Assembly: GCA_000985875.1 (NCBI GenBank)
Contig: CCRI01000004.1
Span: 62,001 to 126,000 of the forward strand
Length of the DNA: 64,000 nt
Origin: Neorhizobium galegae bv. officinalis
GTDB taxonomy: Bacteria > Pseudomonadota > Alphaproteobacteria > Rhizobiales > Rhizobiaceae
Direction: 5' to 3'
The notes below the pieces were generated by a model. It was not told the DNA's origin, did not search any database, and saw only the letters and a list, made by a program, of their open reading frames with translations. A program made the position numbers and the translations under genes. This document shows positions 49,394-58,020 of this stretch, piece after piece; position 1 is the stretch's first letter; each line of letters begins with the position of its first letter.

Positions 49394-51385
49394 ATGAAAT
49401 TCGAGACGACACAAGACGGTTTTTCCATTTCGCTGAATGGCCGCATCATCCTGCGGCACAGCGCCGCCTCGCCCTGCATATTCGTCGGTCACGGGCAGGA
49501 GCGGATGGACATGTACCGCGGCAATTTCGAGGTCGAGGACTATATCGTCGAGCGCAGCGCGCTGCGCCATGCGAATGTCGACGGCAACACGATCAGCCTT
49601 TCGGAGGCGGAGGGCCGGGCGCCGCGGCTGGAGCTGACGATCTCCGAAACCGCCGTGCATTTCCGGTCGCTGGACGAGACGATCAACCGTTTCTGGATAC
49701 GCATCCATGCGGACAACGACGAGCATGTCTGGGGCGGCGGCGAGCAGATGTCCTATTTCGACATGCGCGGTCGCCGCTTTCCGCTCTGGACTTCGGAGCC
49801 GGGCGTCGGCCGCGACAAGACGAGCGAGATCACCTTCAAGTCAGACCTGAAGGACAAGGCGGGAGGCGACTACTACAACACAAACTACCCGCAGCCGACT
49901 TACGTCTCCTCGGCGCGTTATGCGTTGCATGTGGAGACGACCGCCTATTCCGTCTTCGATTTCCGCCGCAAGACGTTTCACGAGATCGAGGCTTGGGCGG
50001 TGCCGGAGCGGATCGAGCTGTTTGCCGCACCAAGCTTCGTCGAGCTGGTCGAAGCGTTGTCATTGCGGTTCGGGCGGCAGCCGGAATTGCCGGACTGGGT
50101 CTACAAGGGCGCGATCATCGGCCTCAAGGATGGCGTCAATTCCTTCGGGCGGCTGGAAAAGATGCGCAGTGCCGGCGTGCAGGTCTCCGGCCTGTGGTGC
50201 GAGGACTGGGTCGGCCTTCGCCAGACCTCGTTCGGATCGCGGTTATTCTGGGACTGGCAGGCGAATGACGAGCGTTATCCGGATCTGCGCCAGCGCATCG
50301 CGGAGCTGAACGGGGAGGGCATCCGGTTCCTCGGTTACGTCAATCCCTATCTCTGCGTCGATGGCTCGCTGTTTCCCGATGCGGAAGCGGCAGGTTATTT
50401 CGCCAAGGATCAGCTCGGCCGCACGGCGATCGTCGATTTCGGCGAGTTCGATTGCGGGGTCGTCGATTTCACCAATCCGGATGCGGCCGACTGGTTCGCG
50501 GAGGAGGTCATCGGCCGCCGCATGCTCGATTTCGGGCTGACCGGATGGATGGCGGATTTCGGCGAATACCTGCCGATCGATGTGGAACTTGCGAACGGCA
50601 TCGATGCCAAGCTGATGCACAATGCCTGGCCGACGCTCTGGGCCGAAGTCAACGCCAAGGCGATCGCCAGCCGCGGCAAGACGGGCGAGGCGCTGTTCTT
50701 CATGCGGGCCGGCTTTACCGGGGTGCAGAAACATTGCCCGCTGCTTTGGGGCGGCGACCAGTCGGTGGATTTTTCCCGCCATGACGGGCTCGTCACCGTG
50801 ATGTGCGCTGCCCTCTCGTCGGGACTGCTCGGCAATGCCTATCACCATTCCGATATTGGCGGTTACACGAGCCTGTTCGGCAATGTTCGCACACCGGAAC
50901 TGTTGATGCGCTGGGCGGAGATGGCGGCCTTCACGCCGGTCATGCGCAGCCACGAGGGCAACCGGCCGCGCGATAATATCCAGATCGACCAGGACCCGGA
51001 GGTGCTGGAGCACTTCGCGCGGATGACGCGGATCTACGTGCATCTGGCGCCGTATCTGAAGACGCTATCGGCGGAGGCCGCCGCTCGGGGCCTGCCGGTG
51101 CAACGGCCGCTCTTCCTGCATCATGAGCATGACCGGAAGACTTACGCCATCCAGGATGCCTATCTCTACGGTTCGGAACTGCTGGCCGCGCCGGTCTGGC
51201 ATGCGGCGCAGGAGGTGCGGAGCGTCTATCTGCCGGAGGGAGTGACCTGGGTGCATGTGTGGAGTGGCATCGAATATGCGGGCGGGGAAGAGGTGACGGT
51301 GCCGTCGCCGATCGGTTGCCCGCCGGTGTTTTATCGGACGGATGCTTCGTTTGCGGAGATGTTTGCGGCGTTGAAGGAGATGTGA
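49394..51385 (+). CDS. smoI: SmoI sulfoquinovosidase (GH31)
   Basis: This 663-residue GH31 retaining alpha-glycosidase has the nucleophile Asp388 in GWMADFGEYLP and the acid/base Asp455 in WGGDQSVDF. The sulfonate-recognition set of sulfoquinovosidases is complete: Lys245, Glu270, Arg283, Trp286 and Tyr491, the KERWY pattern of the A. tumefaciens enzyme and at the same residue numbers as I remember for it. It also shares long blocks with E. coli YihQ (RMDMYRGNF, GGGEQMSYFDMRGRRFPLWTSEPGVGR). It releases sulfoquinovose from its glycerol glycoside derived from plant sulfolipid. No signal peptide is present, so uptake of the glycoside must come first. It directly follows smoD without transporter genes between. 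Confidence 0.95.
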   Translation: MKFETTQDGFSISLNGRIILRHSAASPCIFVGHGQERMDMYRGNFEVEDYIVERSALRHANVDGNTISLSEAEGRAPRLELTISETAVHFRSLDETINRFWIRIHADNDEHVWGGGEQMSYFDMRGRRFPLWTSEPGVGRDKTSEITFKSDLKDKAGGDYYNTNYPQPTYVSSARYALHVETTAYSVFDFRRKTFHEIEAWAVPERIELFAAPSFVELVEALSLRFGRQPELPDWVYKGAIIGLKDGVNSFGRLEKMRSAGVQVSGLWCEDWVGLRQTSFGSRLFWDWQANDERYPDLRQRIAELNGEGIRFLGYVNPYLCVDGSLFPDAEAAGYFAKDQLGRTAIVDFGEFDCGVVDFTNPDAADWFAEEVIGRRMLDFGLTGWMADFGEYLPIDVELANGIDAKLMHNAWPTLWAEVNAKAIASRGKTGEALFFMRAGFTGVQKHCPLLWGGDQSVDFSRHDGLVTVMCAALSSGLLGNAYHHSDIGGYTSLFGNVRTPELLMRWAEMAAFTPVMRSHEGNRPRDNIQIDQDPEVLEHFARMTRIYVHLAPYLKTLSAEAAARGLPVQRPLFLHHEHDRKTYAIQDAYLYGSELLAAPVWHAAQEVRSVYLPEGVTWVHVWSGIEYAGGEEVTVPSPIGCPPVFYRTDASFAEMFAALKEM

Positions 51386-51400
51386 GGGCGTCTGACTGAG

Positions 51401-51522
51401 CTCCCTCATCCCTGTGCTTGTCACAGGGATCCAGTCAGCCCAAGTCCTTGGGCTGAAAAGACTCTCTCACCGCGCAGACGCGCGGTGGCTGGATTCCTGT
51501 GACAAGCACAGGAATGAGGGAG
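51401..51522. repeat. RIME-like palindromic repeat, copy 2
   Basis: The element runs from CTCCCTCAT at 51401 to its complement ATGAGGGAG ending at 51522. It shares the arms CTGTGCTTGTCACAGGGATCC and inner dyads with the copy at 44198-44313 and has the same orientation. It sits between the end of smoI and the end of the convergent ThuA-like gene and may act as a bidirectional terminator. Confidence 0.75.
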
Positions 51523-51560
51523 GAGAGGGCTTGCCTTTCCCCAGCCTCAAAAAACCTCGC

Positions 51561-52202
51561 TCACCGCGCCGCCCAGTTCGCACCACGGCGGAAAATGGTC
51601 TTCATCTGCGGCACGTCGAATTCCTTGGCCTGGTGGCCGAGCGAGGAATAGAAGACGCGACCCTCTCCGTATTTCCGCTTCCAGACCACCGGCATCACGA
51701 CGCCGTCGATCCAGTAGGCGTGGGCGCCGGTAAACGTCGTCGTCGCCAGCACCTCGTTCGAGGGGTCGACATGCATGTAATATTGCTCGGACGTGTAGGG
51801 GAAATCGGTAATCCCCGCCATCAGCGGGTCGTCCGGCCTCGTGATATTCACCGTGTAGTCGATGATATTGCCGGGATGGGCGACCCACTGGCCGCCGATG
51901 ATGAACTGGTAGTCGACCGACTCGCGAAAGGCGTCGCCCGCACCGCCGTGATAACCGGCGATGCCGACACCGCTCTGAACGGCTGCCGCGAGGTTCTTCA
52001 CCTCTTCCTTCTCGATCTTCGACATGGTCATGATCGGCACGATGAGGCTCAGATCATGGATCGAAGGGTCGGCAAAGGCCTCGGTCGAATGTTCGAGATA
52101 GACCTTGAACCCGTCTTCCTCCAGCATGTCCTTGATGATTTCGGCGCATTCCTGCGGTTCGTGGCCGCTCCAGCCGCCCCATACGATGAGTGCTTCACGC
52201 AT
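51561..52202 (-). CDS. ThuA-like domain protein
   Basis: This 213-residue cytoplasmic protein begins REALIVWGGWSGHEPQECAEIIKDMLEEDGFKVYLE and contains GVGIAGYHGGAGDAFRESVDYQFIIGGQWVAHPG and GEGRVFYSSLGHQAKEFDVPQMKTIFRRGANWA, the ThuA (trehalose utilisation) family pattern on a glutamine-amidotransferase-like fold. ThuA works with the ThuB oxidoreductase on 3-keto-glycosides in rhizobia. Here a Gfo/Idh/MocA gene lies 18 bp upstream on the same strand, which matches that partnership. GGAGGAAG precedes the ATG. The substrate is not known. Confidence 0.85.
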   Translation of the reverse strand: MREALIVWGGWSGHEPQECAEIIKDMLEEDGFKVYLEHSTEAFADPSIHDLSLIVPIMTMSKIEKEEVKNLAAAVQSGVGIAGYHGGAGDAFRESVDYQFIIGGQWVAHPGNIIDYTVNITRPDDPLMAGITDFPYTSEQYYMHVDPSNEVLATTTFTGAHAYWIDGVVMPVVWKRKYGEGRVFYSSLGHQAKEFDVPQMKTIFRRGANWAAR

Positions 52203-52220
52203 TTTATTCTTCCTCCAGAA

Positions 52221-53324
52221 TTATTTCGCCAGCCGGCCGTCAACGAGCGATTCCGACAGCGGAGCGGGCCGCTCCGTGGCCGTGGTGATCCTGATCGTGC
52301 GCCCTTCGGCGGAGGCCGTATGAAAAGCTTCCATGACCTCCAGCACATGGAGCGCCAGATCGCCGTTCGCCCGGTGCGGGCGGTTGGAGCGGATCGCATA
52401 AGCGAGGTCGGCGACGCCGATCGAGCGGTAGTTGCCGTCCGCATAGGGCAATGTGGTGGGCTGGTCCTCGAACTGGCCGCCCTTCTTCAGATAACCGACC
52501 GGTCCCTCGAACCGGTTCGGGTCCGGCACGATCAGAGTGCCCTCGGTGCCGTAGACTTCGAGCGGAACATGTTTGTGGCCGGCGACGTCGAAGCTCATGC
52601 CAATCTGAACGACCGCGCCGTTGGCAAAGGCCATGACACCGGCCACATGGGTCGGAACGTGCACCGGAATGCGCTCGCCATTGCGCGGCTCGCTGGTGAT
52701 GATGCGCTCCTTGCGGGGCGTGATCGCAAAGCCCGCAACCTGCGAGACCGGGCCGAGCAGGTTGACGAGATCGGTAATGTAATAGGGACCCATGTCGAGC
52801 ATCGGGCCGCCGCCGACCTCGTAGTAGAAGGCCGGGTTCGGGTGCCAGCGCTCGTGGCCGGGGCACATGAAGGTCGCGGTGCCGCCGACGGGAACCCCGA
52901 TGATGCCCTGGTCTATCAGTTCGCGGGCGGTCTGGTGGCCTCCGCCGAGGAAGGTGTCGGGGGCAGCACCGATGCGCAGACCCTTGGCCTTTGCGGCCTC
53001 CGCCAATTTTTTCCCTTCCGCGAAATTAATCCCGAGCGGTTTTTCCGAATAGGTGTGCTTGCCCGCGTCGAGCGTCTGCAGCCCGACGGCGACATGCGCC
53101 TTGGGGATCGTCAGGTTGACGATGATCTCGATCTTCGGATCGGCGAGCAGTTCATCGACCGTGCGGGCCTGGAGATTGAATTCGGAAGCTTTCGCCTCGG
53201 CCAGGTCGCGGTTGAGATCGCCCAGGCCGCGGATATCGAGGATCGGAAAAGCGGATGTCATCGCCTTCAGATAGGCACCCGAAATATTGCCGCATCCGAT
53301 GATGCCGATACCGACTTTATCCAT
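52221..53324 (-). CDS. Gfo/Idh/MocA-family oxidoreductase (ThuB-like partner)
   Basis: This 367-residue NAD(P)-dependent sugar oxidoreductase shows VGIGIIGCGNISGAYLKAM (Rossmann), the catalytic-lysine motif YSEKPLGINFAEG and GGGPMLDMGPYYITDLVNLLGP (the conserved D-X3-H/Y-like helix carrying the active-site region). ATG 53324 has GGGAGGAAACA ahead, the best site in this block; the frame is open upstream, but that part overlaps the ROK gene. It lies between the ROK regulator and the ThuA-like gene in one direction, so it is probably co-transcribed with both. It may oxidise a glycoside to its 3-keto form (inference from the ThuAB pair). Confidence 0.88.
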   Translation of the reverse strand: MDKVGIGIIGCGNISGAYLKAMTSAFPILDIRGLGDLNRDLAEAKASEFNLQARTVDELLADPKIEIIVNLTIPKAHVAVGLQTLDAGKHTYSEKPLGINFAEGKKLAEAAKAKGLRIGAAPDTFLGGGHQTARELIDQGIIGVPVGGTATFMCPGHERWHPNPAFYYEVGGGPMLDMGPYYITDLVNLLGPVSQVAGFAITPRKERIITSEPRNGERIPVHVPTHVAGVMAFANGAVVQIGMSFDVAGHKHVPLEVYGTEGTLIVPDPNRFEGPVGYLKKGGQFEDQPTTLPYADGNYRSIGVADLAYAIRSNRPHRANGDLALHVLEVMEAFHTASAEGRTIRITTATERPAPLSESLVDGRLAK

Positions 53325-53358
53325 TGTTTCCTCCCGATGAATGCTGATGTCTGGTGCT

Positions 53359-54558
53359 TCAGAGCGCCGGCCCGGTGGTGCTCCACGGCGATTCGTAAAG
53401 TTCGTAAAGCGCGACTGCTGCCGCTCCCTGCGCCCAGAAATCATCCGCCGAATCGTCGAAGACGAGCTCACTGACGCCCTTTAGAGACGGCGGAATGGCA
53501 AGCGCATAGGCATCGCGCAGGCTGTTCAGGAACGGTTCGCCGAGCGCCAGCGACGAGCCGACGAGGATGACGCGCGGCGGCGCGAAAAGCGTGACGATAT
53601 TGGCGATCGTCAGCCCGACGGCCTCGCCGGCGCGAACGGCCGCGCTGATCAGCCGGTCGTCGTCTGCCTGGATGAGCGCCTGGACATGGGTCATGCCGCG
53701 GCCGAGCCGCACCGCTTCCGCAAAACGCCCGTCCGTCTGCTGCTCGCCGAGGATGGCGCTCTCGCCCGCCTGGCTCGACAGCCGTACGATGCCCTGAGGT
53801 CCCATGCCCAGCACGAGATCTCCCAGGTTGTGGCTAAGGCCCCCGGCACCGCGGAAGAGCCGGTTGCCGTGCAGCACGCCAAGACCGAGCGTCTGTTCGA
53901 GCGAAATCAGGACCATATCCTCGAGATCGCGCGCCTTTCCGAACCAGTGATGACCGAGCGTGATGGCATGAGCGTCACTCTCCACGATGGTCGGCGTCGA
54001 CAGGCGCGTGGACATTTCGGCCGCAAAATCGATGTTGATCTCACGAAAAATCGGGCTTGAGCGGATGTGCCCGGTGCGGTGTTCGATGACGCCCGGAAGC
54101 CCGAGGCAGACGCTGTCTACATCCTCCAGCGACAGGCCGGCATCGACGACACAGCGGCGCACGCCATCCTCGACGAGATCGGCGATCACCGCGATCGGCT
54201 GTCGGTCGATGCGGATTGGCAGGGTGAGCGTGGAGAGCACGTCGCCGCGGAAATTCGTGACGACGAAGACCATGCGGCTTGCGGCGATCTTGGCGCCGAC
54301 GACGCGGGCGGCATCCGGATTGACCTCGAGCATGACGCGTGGCCGGCCGCGCACCGCCTCGTTGCGGATATCGCCCTCGTGGCGGGTCAGGATCAGCCCG
54401 TCGTCGAGCAGCGAACCGGTGATGGCCGAAACGGTGGTCGTCGAAAGTTCGGTGCGCTCGGAGATTTCCACGCGGGAGATAGGGCCCCGCCGCCGGATCG
54501 TGTCCAGGACGCTGAGACGGTTCATCGCACGCATGAGTTCTGGATCGGCGGTTTTCAT
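53359..54558 (-). CDS. ROK-family transcriptional regulator lacking the zinc motif
   Basis: This 399-residue regulator has an N-terminal winged helix (MRAMNRLSVLDTIRRRGPISRVEISERTELSTTTVSAITGSLLDDGLI) and a ROK/sugar-kinase-like domain (VVGAKIAASRMVFVVTNFRG, VCLGLPGVIE, IVESDAHAITLGHHWFGKARDLEDMVLISLEQTLGLGVLHGNRLFRGAGGLSHNLGDLVLG). The usual ROK zinc site CXCGX2GC is replaced by LGMGPQGIV with no cysteine, so no zinc is expected there. ATG 54558 is chosen; a TTG lies upstream at 54591. It is divergent from the ABC transporter operon and probably represses it. Confidence 0.87.
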   Translation of the reverse strand: MKTADPELMRAMNRLSVLDTIRRRGPISRVEISERTELSTTTVSAITGSLLDDGLILTRHEGDIRNEAVRGRPRVMLEVNPDAARVVGAKIAASRMVFVVTNFRGDVLSTLTLPIRIDRQPIAVIADLVEDGVRRCVVDAGLSLEDVDSVCLGLPGVIEHRTGHIRSSPIFREINIDFAAEMSTRLSTPTIVESDAHAITLGHHWFGKARDLEDMVLISLEQTLGLGVLHGNRLFRGAGGLSHNLGDLVLGMGPQGIVRLSSQAGESAILGEQQTDGRFAEAVRLGRGMTHVQALIQADDDRLISAAVRAGEAVGLTIANIVTLFAPPRVILVGSSLALGEPFLNSLRDAYALAIPPSLKGVSELVFDDSADDFWAQGAAAVALYELYESPWSTTGPAL

Positions 54559-54596
54559 CTCTTCTGCGCACTCGTCGGCTTTTGCACCCAACCGCT

Positions 54597-54621
54597 ATTT
54601 AATACGAGGTGCAAATTAAAT
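54597..54621. promoter_or_regulatory. Inverted repeat in the ROK-transporter divergent region
   Basis: ATTTAAT (54597-54603) and ATTAAAT (54615-54621) form a perfect 7-bp inverted repeat with an 11-bp spacer. A related TATTTAATTCGG occurs nearer the transporter start, at about 54745-54756. They are candidate operators of the ROK regulator in this 231-bp AT-rich gap. Confidence 0.45.
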
Positions 54622-54789
54622 TCGGCTTGTTCTAAATCTGATTTTAGGCGGTGTGCAATAGATAAAAGCAGCGAATGCCGCAATTTTTGCCAAAATCCGG
54701 CAATCTCACGCCGGCCTATTGACAGAAGCGTTGGCCTTGCCGATTATTTAATTCGGATACAGGAATAAAGCTTTGGGAGGAGCGCTTCA

Positions 54790-56085
54790 ATGTCCAGCAG
54801 ATATCACAGGATGCGTCTGATTTCCGCGACCGCCGTTGCGCTTGCGGGTGGCATGTTTACGGCCGGCTCTGCTGCAGCGGACAGCGTCATTCGCTGGATG
54901 CATGTCGAGCAGGTGCCGGGAAACATAGCGGTCTGGAACCAGATTGCCAGGGATTTCGAGGCCAAGCGCCCGGGCGTCAAGGTCGAGCTGCAATTTCTGG
55001 AAAACCAGGCTTTCAAGGCCAAGCTGCCGACACTTCTGCAATCGAACGACGCGCCAAGCATCTTCTATAGCTGGGGCGGCGGCGTCCTCAAGGCGCAGTC
55101 GGAGACCGGCACGTTGCGGCCGATCAATGCTGCGATCGATGCGAACGGAGGGGAATGGCGCAAGTCGATCAACGCCTCCGCCGTCGACGGCCTGACCTTC
55201 GACGGCAAGGTCTGGGCGTCGCCCGCCAGGACCGGCCTTGTTTCCTTCTATTACAACAAGGAACTGTTCAAGAAGGCTGGGGTCGATGCCTCGAAGATCG
55301 CGACCTGGGACGATTTCCTCGGTGCCGTCAAAACGCTGAAGCAGGCCGGCGTGACGCCCATTGCCGGCGGCGGGCGGGACAAGTGGCCCCTGCATTTCTA
55401 CTGGAGCTATCTCTCGATGCGCGAAGCCGGGCAGAAGGGCTTTGCCGATGCCAAGGCAGGCAAGAACGATGGCTTCGCCGGCAAGCCTTTCGTCAAGGCC
55501 GGCGAGCGCCTAGCCGAGCTCGGCAAGCTCGAGCCGTTCCAGAATGGCTATCTGGGTGCGACCTGGAACGACGCACTTGCCACGTTCGGCGATGGCCGTG
55601 CGGCACTCATCCTGAGCTTCGAGAATACGCCCTCGACCCAGGCGTCGAATTCGACAAGTCGCAAGGGGCTTGCCGACGACAATATCGGTCGCTTCCCGTT
55701 CCCCGTCGTCAGCGGAGGGGCCGGTTTGACCACCGACAGTTTCGGCGGTCTCAACGGATGGGCGGTCACCAAGAACGCACCGCCTGAAACCGAGGAATTC
55801 CTGCGCTACATGGCGAGCATCGACGTGCAGAAGGTGCTTGCCCGGGATACGCAGATCATGCCGGTCGCCAAGGGCGCCAGCGAAGCGATCTCCAAGCCGC
55901 TGCTGAAGGAAGTTGCCGAAGCTCTTGCCAAGGAAACCTGGCATCAGAACTTCCTCGACCAGGACCTCGGGCCCAATGTCGGTGCGATCGTCAACGACAT
56001 CAGCGTCGAAGTGGTCTCCGGCAGCATGAAACCGGCTGACGCGGCGCAACAGATCGAGGACGCCTACTCTCTCGAGCGAAAGTAA
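54790..56085 (+). CDS. Sugar ABC transporter substrate-binding protein
   Basis: This 431-residue periplasmic binding protein of the CUT1 (family 1) type has a signal peptide of about 34 residues ending GSAAA. It then reads DSVIRWMHVEQVPGNIAVWNQIARDFEAKRPGVKVELQFLENQAFKAKLPTLLQSNDAPSIFYSWGGG, and later SFGGLNGWAVTKNAPPETEEFLRYM. GGGAGGAGC lies ahead of ATG 54790. It is the first gene of an operon with two permeases and an ATPase. The substrate could be a glycoside handled by the ThuA/Gfo pair, or the sulfoquinovosyl glycerol needed by the smo genes 3.4 kb away. The sequence does not decide. Confidence 0.9.
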   Translation: MSSRYHRMRLISATAVALAGGMFTAGSAAADSVIRWMHVEQVPGNIAVWNQIARDFEAKRPGVKVELQFLENQAFKAKLPTLLQSNDAPSIFYSWGGGVLKAQSETGTLRPINAAIDANGGEWRKSINASAVDGLTFDGKVWASPARTGLVSFYYNKELFKKAGVDASKIATWDDFLGAVKTLKQAGVTPIAGGGRDKWPLHFYWSYLSMREAGQKGFADAKAGKNDGFAGKPFVKAGERLAELGKLEPFQNGYLGATWNDALATFGDGRAALILSFENTPSTQASNSTSRKGLADDNIGRFPFPVVSGGAGLTTDSFGGLNGWAVTKNAPPETEEFLRYMASIDVQKVLARDTQIMPVAKGASEAISKPLLKEVAEALAKETWHQNFLDQDLGPNVGAIVNDISVEVVSGSMKPADAAQQIEDAYSLERK

Positions 56086-56179
56086 GCGCAGTCGCGGCGC
56101 TCCCGAGGCCCTGACCCCGGGAGCGCCGGTTCCTGTTTCGCCTGACGCCGTTTTGCAGCCCGAAAGGCTCGAAAAATCG

Positions 56180-57121
56180 ATGAGCGATATGCTTATGTCT
56201 GCCAAGGCCGTGTCTTCCGGGAATACGCTTGCCGTTTCCCGGCGCAGCAAGCGGTCGCTCGCCAACAGCAAGTGGCCGGTGCTGATCCTGTTCCTGCCGC
56301 CGGCGCTTCTTCTGTTCACGGTGCTGGTCATTCTGCCCATGGGCGAGGCCGCCTGGTATTCCTTCTACAACTGGAACGGCTATGGCAGTCCGACGCAGTG
56401 GGTCGGCTGGCGCAACTACCAGCTCATTTTCCGCAACAGCGCCTTCACCCAGGCTTTGATCAACAACGGCCTGATCGTGCTTGCCTCGCTTTGCGTGCAG
56501 GTTCCGCTGGCGCTCTGGCTGGCGACAATGATCTCCAGCCGGATCAAGGGCGCGCTGTTCTTCCGGCTGATCTTCTTCCTGCCCTACGTGCTCGCCGATG
56601 TCGCGGCCGGCATGATCTGGCGTTTCGTCTATGACGGGGATTTCGGTCTCGTCGCCGGCATTTCGCAGTTCATCGGCGTCGAACCGCCTTTCTGGCTGGC
56701 CGACCGGGACCTGGCGATGTACGCGATATTGGGCGTCGTCGTGTGGAAGTATTTCGGCTTTCACATGATGCTCTTCATCGCCGGCCTGCAGGCGATCGAC
56801 AAGAGCGTGCTGGAAGCAGCCGACATCGACGGGGCGACCGGTTTCCAGAAATTCCGGCTTGTGACGTTGCCGTTGCTCGGCTCCACCGTGCGTCTCTCCG
56901 TGTTCTTTGCGGTCGTGGGCTCGCTGCAGCTTTTCGACATGATCATGCCGCTCACCGGCGGCGGCCCGTCGAATTCGACGCAGACGATGGTGACGTTCCT
57001 CTACAATTTCGGGGTGACCCGCATGCAGGTCGGGTTCGGCAGCGCCGTCGGCGTGGTGCTGTTCGTGATCTGCGTGACGCTCGCCTTCAGCTACAAGCGG
57101 GTGTTCATGCGCAATGACTGA
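56180..57121 (+). CDS. Sugar ABC transporter permease (MalF-like)
   Basis: This 313-residue inner membrane protein has six membrane segments. It shows the CUT1 permease landmarks SFYNWNGYGSPTQWVGWRNYQLIF at the first periplasmic loop and the EAA loop KSVLEAADIDGATGFQKFRLVTLPLLGSTVRLSVFF. ATG 56180 is chosen, with AAAGG about 12 bases ahead, rather than the TTG at 56153. It follows the binding-protein gene by 94 bp and overlaps the next permease by 8 bases. Confidence 0.9.
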   Translation: MSDMLMSAKAVSSGNTLAVSRRSKRSLANSKWPVLILFLPPALLLFTVLVILPMGEAAWYSFYNWNGYGSPTQWVGWRNYQLIFRNSAFTQALINNGLIVLASLCVQVPLALWLATMISSRIKGALFFRLIFFLPYVLADVAAGMIWRFVYDGDFGLVAGISQFIGVEPPFWLADRDLAMYAILGVVVWKYFGFHMMLFIAGLQAIDKSVLEAADIDGATGFQKFRLVTLPLLGSTVRLSVFFAVVGSLQLFDMIMPLTGGGPSNSTQTMVTFLYNFGVTRMQVGFGSAVGVVLFVICVTLAFSYKRVFMRND

Positions 57122-57998
57122 GATCTCGACAGCACAGCCCATCGATGCCGCCAGCGCGCCGACCTCCGGCCAGCGCATCCGCGCCGGCACGCAGGTCTAC
57201 ATGTACGTGTCGCTGATCATCGTGGCGGCAATCGTGGTGGTGCCGCTCATCAGCACCGCACTCGGCGGCTTCAAGACGCTGGGCGAACTGCGCGGCAACC
57301 CGTTCGGGCTGCCGACGGAATGGCAGTGGTCGAACTACACGGATATCATCGTCAGCAAGCGCTACTGGCTGCAGATGAGCAATTCGCTGATCATCGCCCT
57401 GCTGACCGTGTTCCTGACGTTGACCTTCGGCGCCATGGCCGCCTTCTGCTTCGCGCATATCCGCTTCTTCGGCGCCGACTATCTGGTCAACTATTTCCTG
57501 ATCGGGCTGATGTTTCCGGCGGCGACCGCCATCCTGCCGCTCTACATCCGCATCCGCGATCTGGGATTGATCGACACATACTGGGGCGTGGTGCTGCCGC
57601 AGGTCGCGTTCGGCATGGGCATGAGCATCATGCTGTTCCGCAACTACTTCCGCAATCTGCCGTCCGAACTCTTCGACGCGGCCTTCGTGGACGGTTGCGG
57701 CTACATGCGCTTCTTCTGGCATATCACGCTGCCGCTGTCGCGGCCGATCATCGCCACCGTCGGCATCATCTCCTTCGTCGGCAGCTGGAACAGCTATATC
57801 GTGCCGCTGATCATGCTGAATTCGGAGAGCCGCTATCCCTGGCCGCTCGGCATCATGATCTACCGGGGCGAATTCAGCACCGAATGGCAGCTGGTGCTGG
57901 CCTTCATCACGCTCACCATCCTGCCCACCATCATCGCCTTCTTCCTGGCCCAGAAGCACATCATCGCCGGTCTGACCGCCGGTGCGGTGAAGTCCTGA
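57114..57998 (+). CDS. Sugar ABC transporter permease (MalG-like)
   Basis: This 294-residue permease has six membrane segments. It shows the CUT1 MalG pattern [34 protein letters not shown] and the EAA loop [37 protein letters not shown], ending [15 protein letters not shown]. Its start overlaps the preceding permease by 8 bases, so the two subunits are translationally coupled. The ATPase gene follows after 22 bp. Confidence 0.9.
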   Translation: MTEISTAQPIDAASAPTSGQRIRAGTQVYMYVSLIIVAAIVVVPLISTALGGFKTLGELRGNPFGLPTEWQWSNYTDIIVSKRYWLQMSNSLIIALLTVFLTLTFGAMAAFCFAHIRFFGADYLVNYFLIGLMFPAATAILPLYIRIRDLGLIDTYWGVVLPQVAFGMGMSIMLFRNYFRNLPSELFDAAFVDGCGYMRFFWHITLPLSRPIIATVGIISFVGSWNSYIVPLIMLNSESRYPWPLGIMIYRGEFSTEWQLVLAFITLTILPTIIAFFLAQKHIIAGLTAGAVKS

Positions 57999-58020
57999 GC
58001 CCCGACCCGGAGTAACTCGC

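Noticed and set aside
49394..51385. Ordinary GH31 alpha-glucosidase
   Set aside because: This was the first impression from the family. The complete sulfoquinovose-recognition set and the smo neighbours make sulfoquinovosidase the better call.
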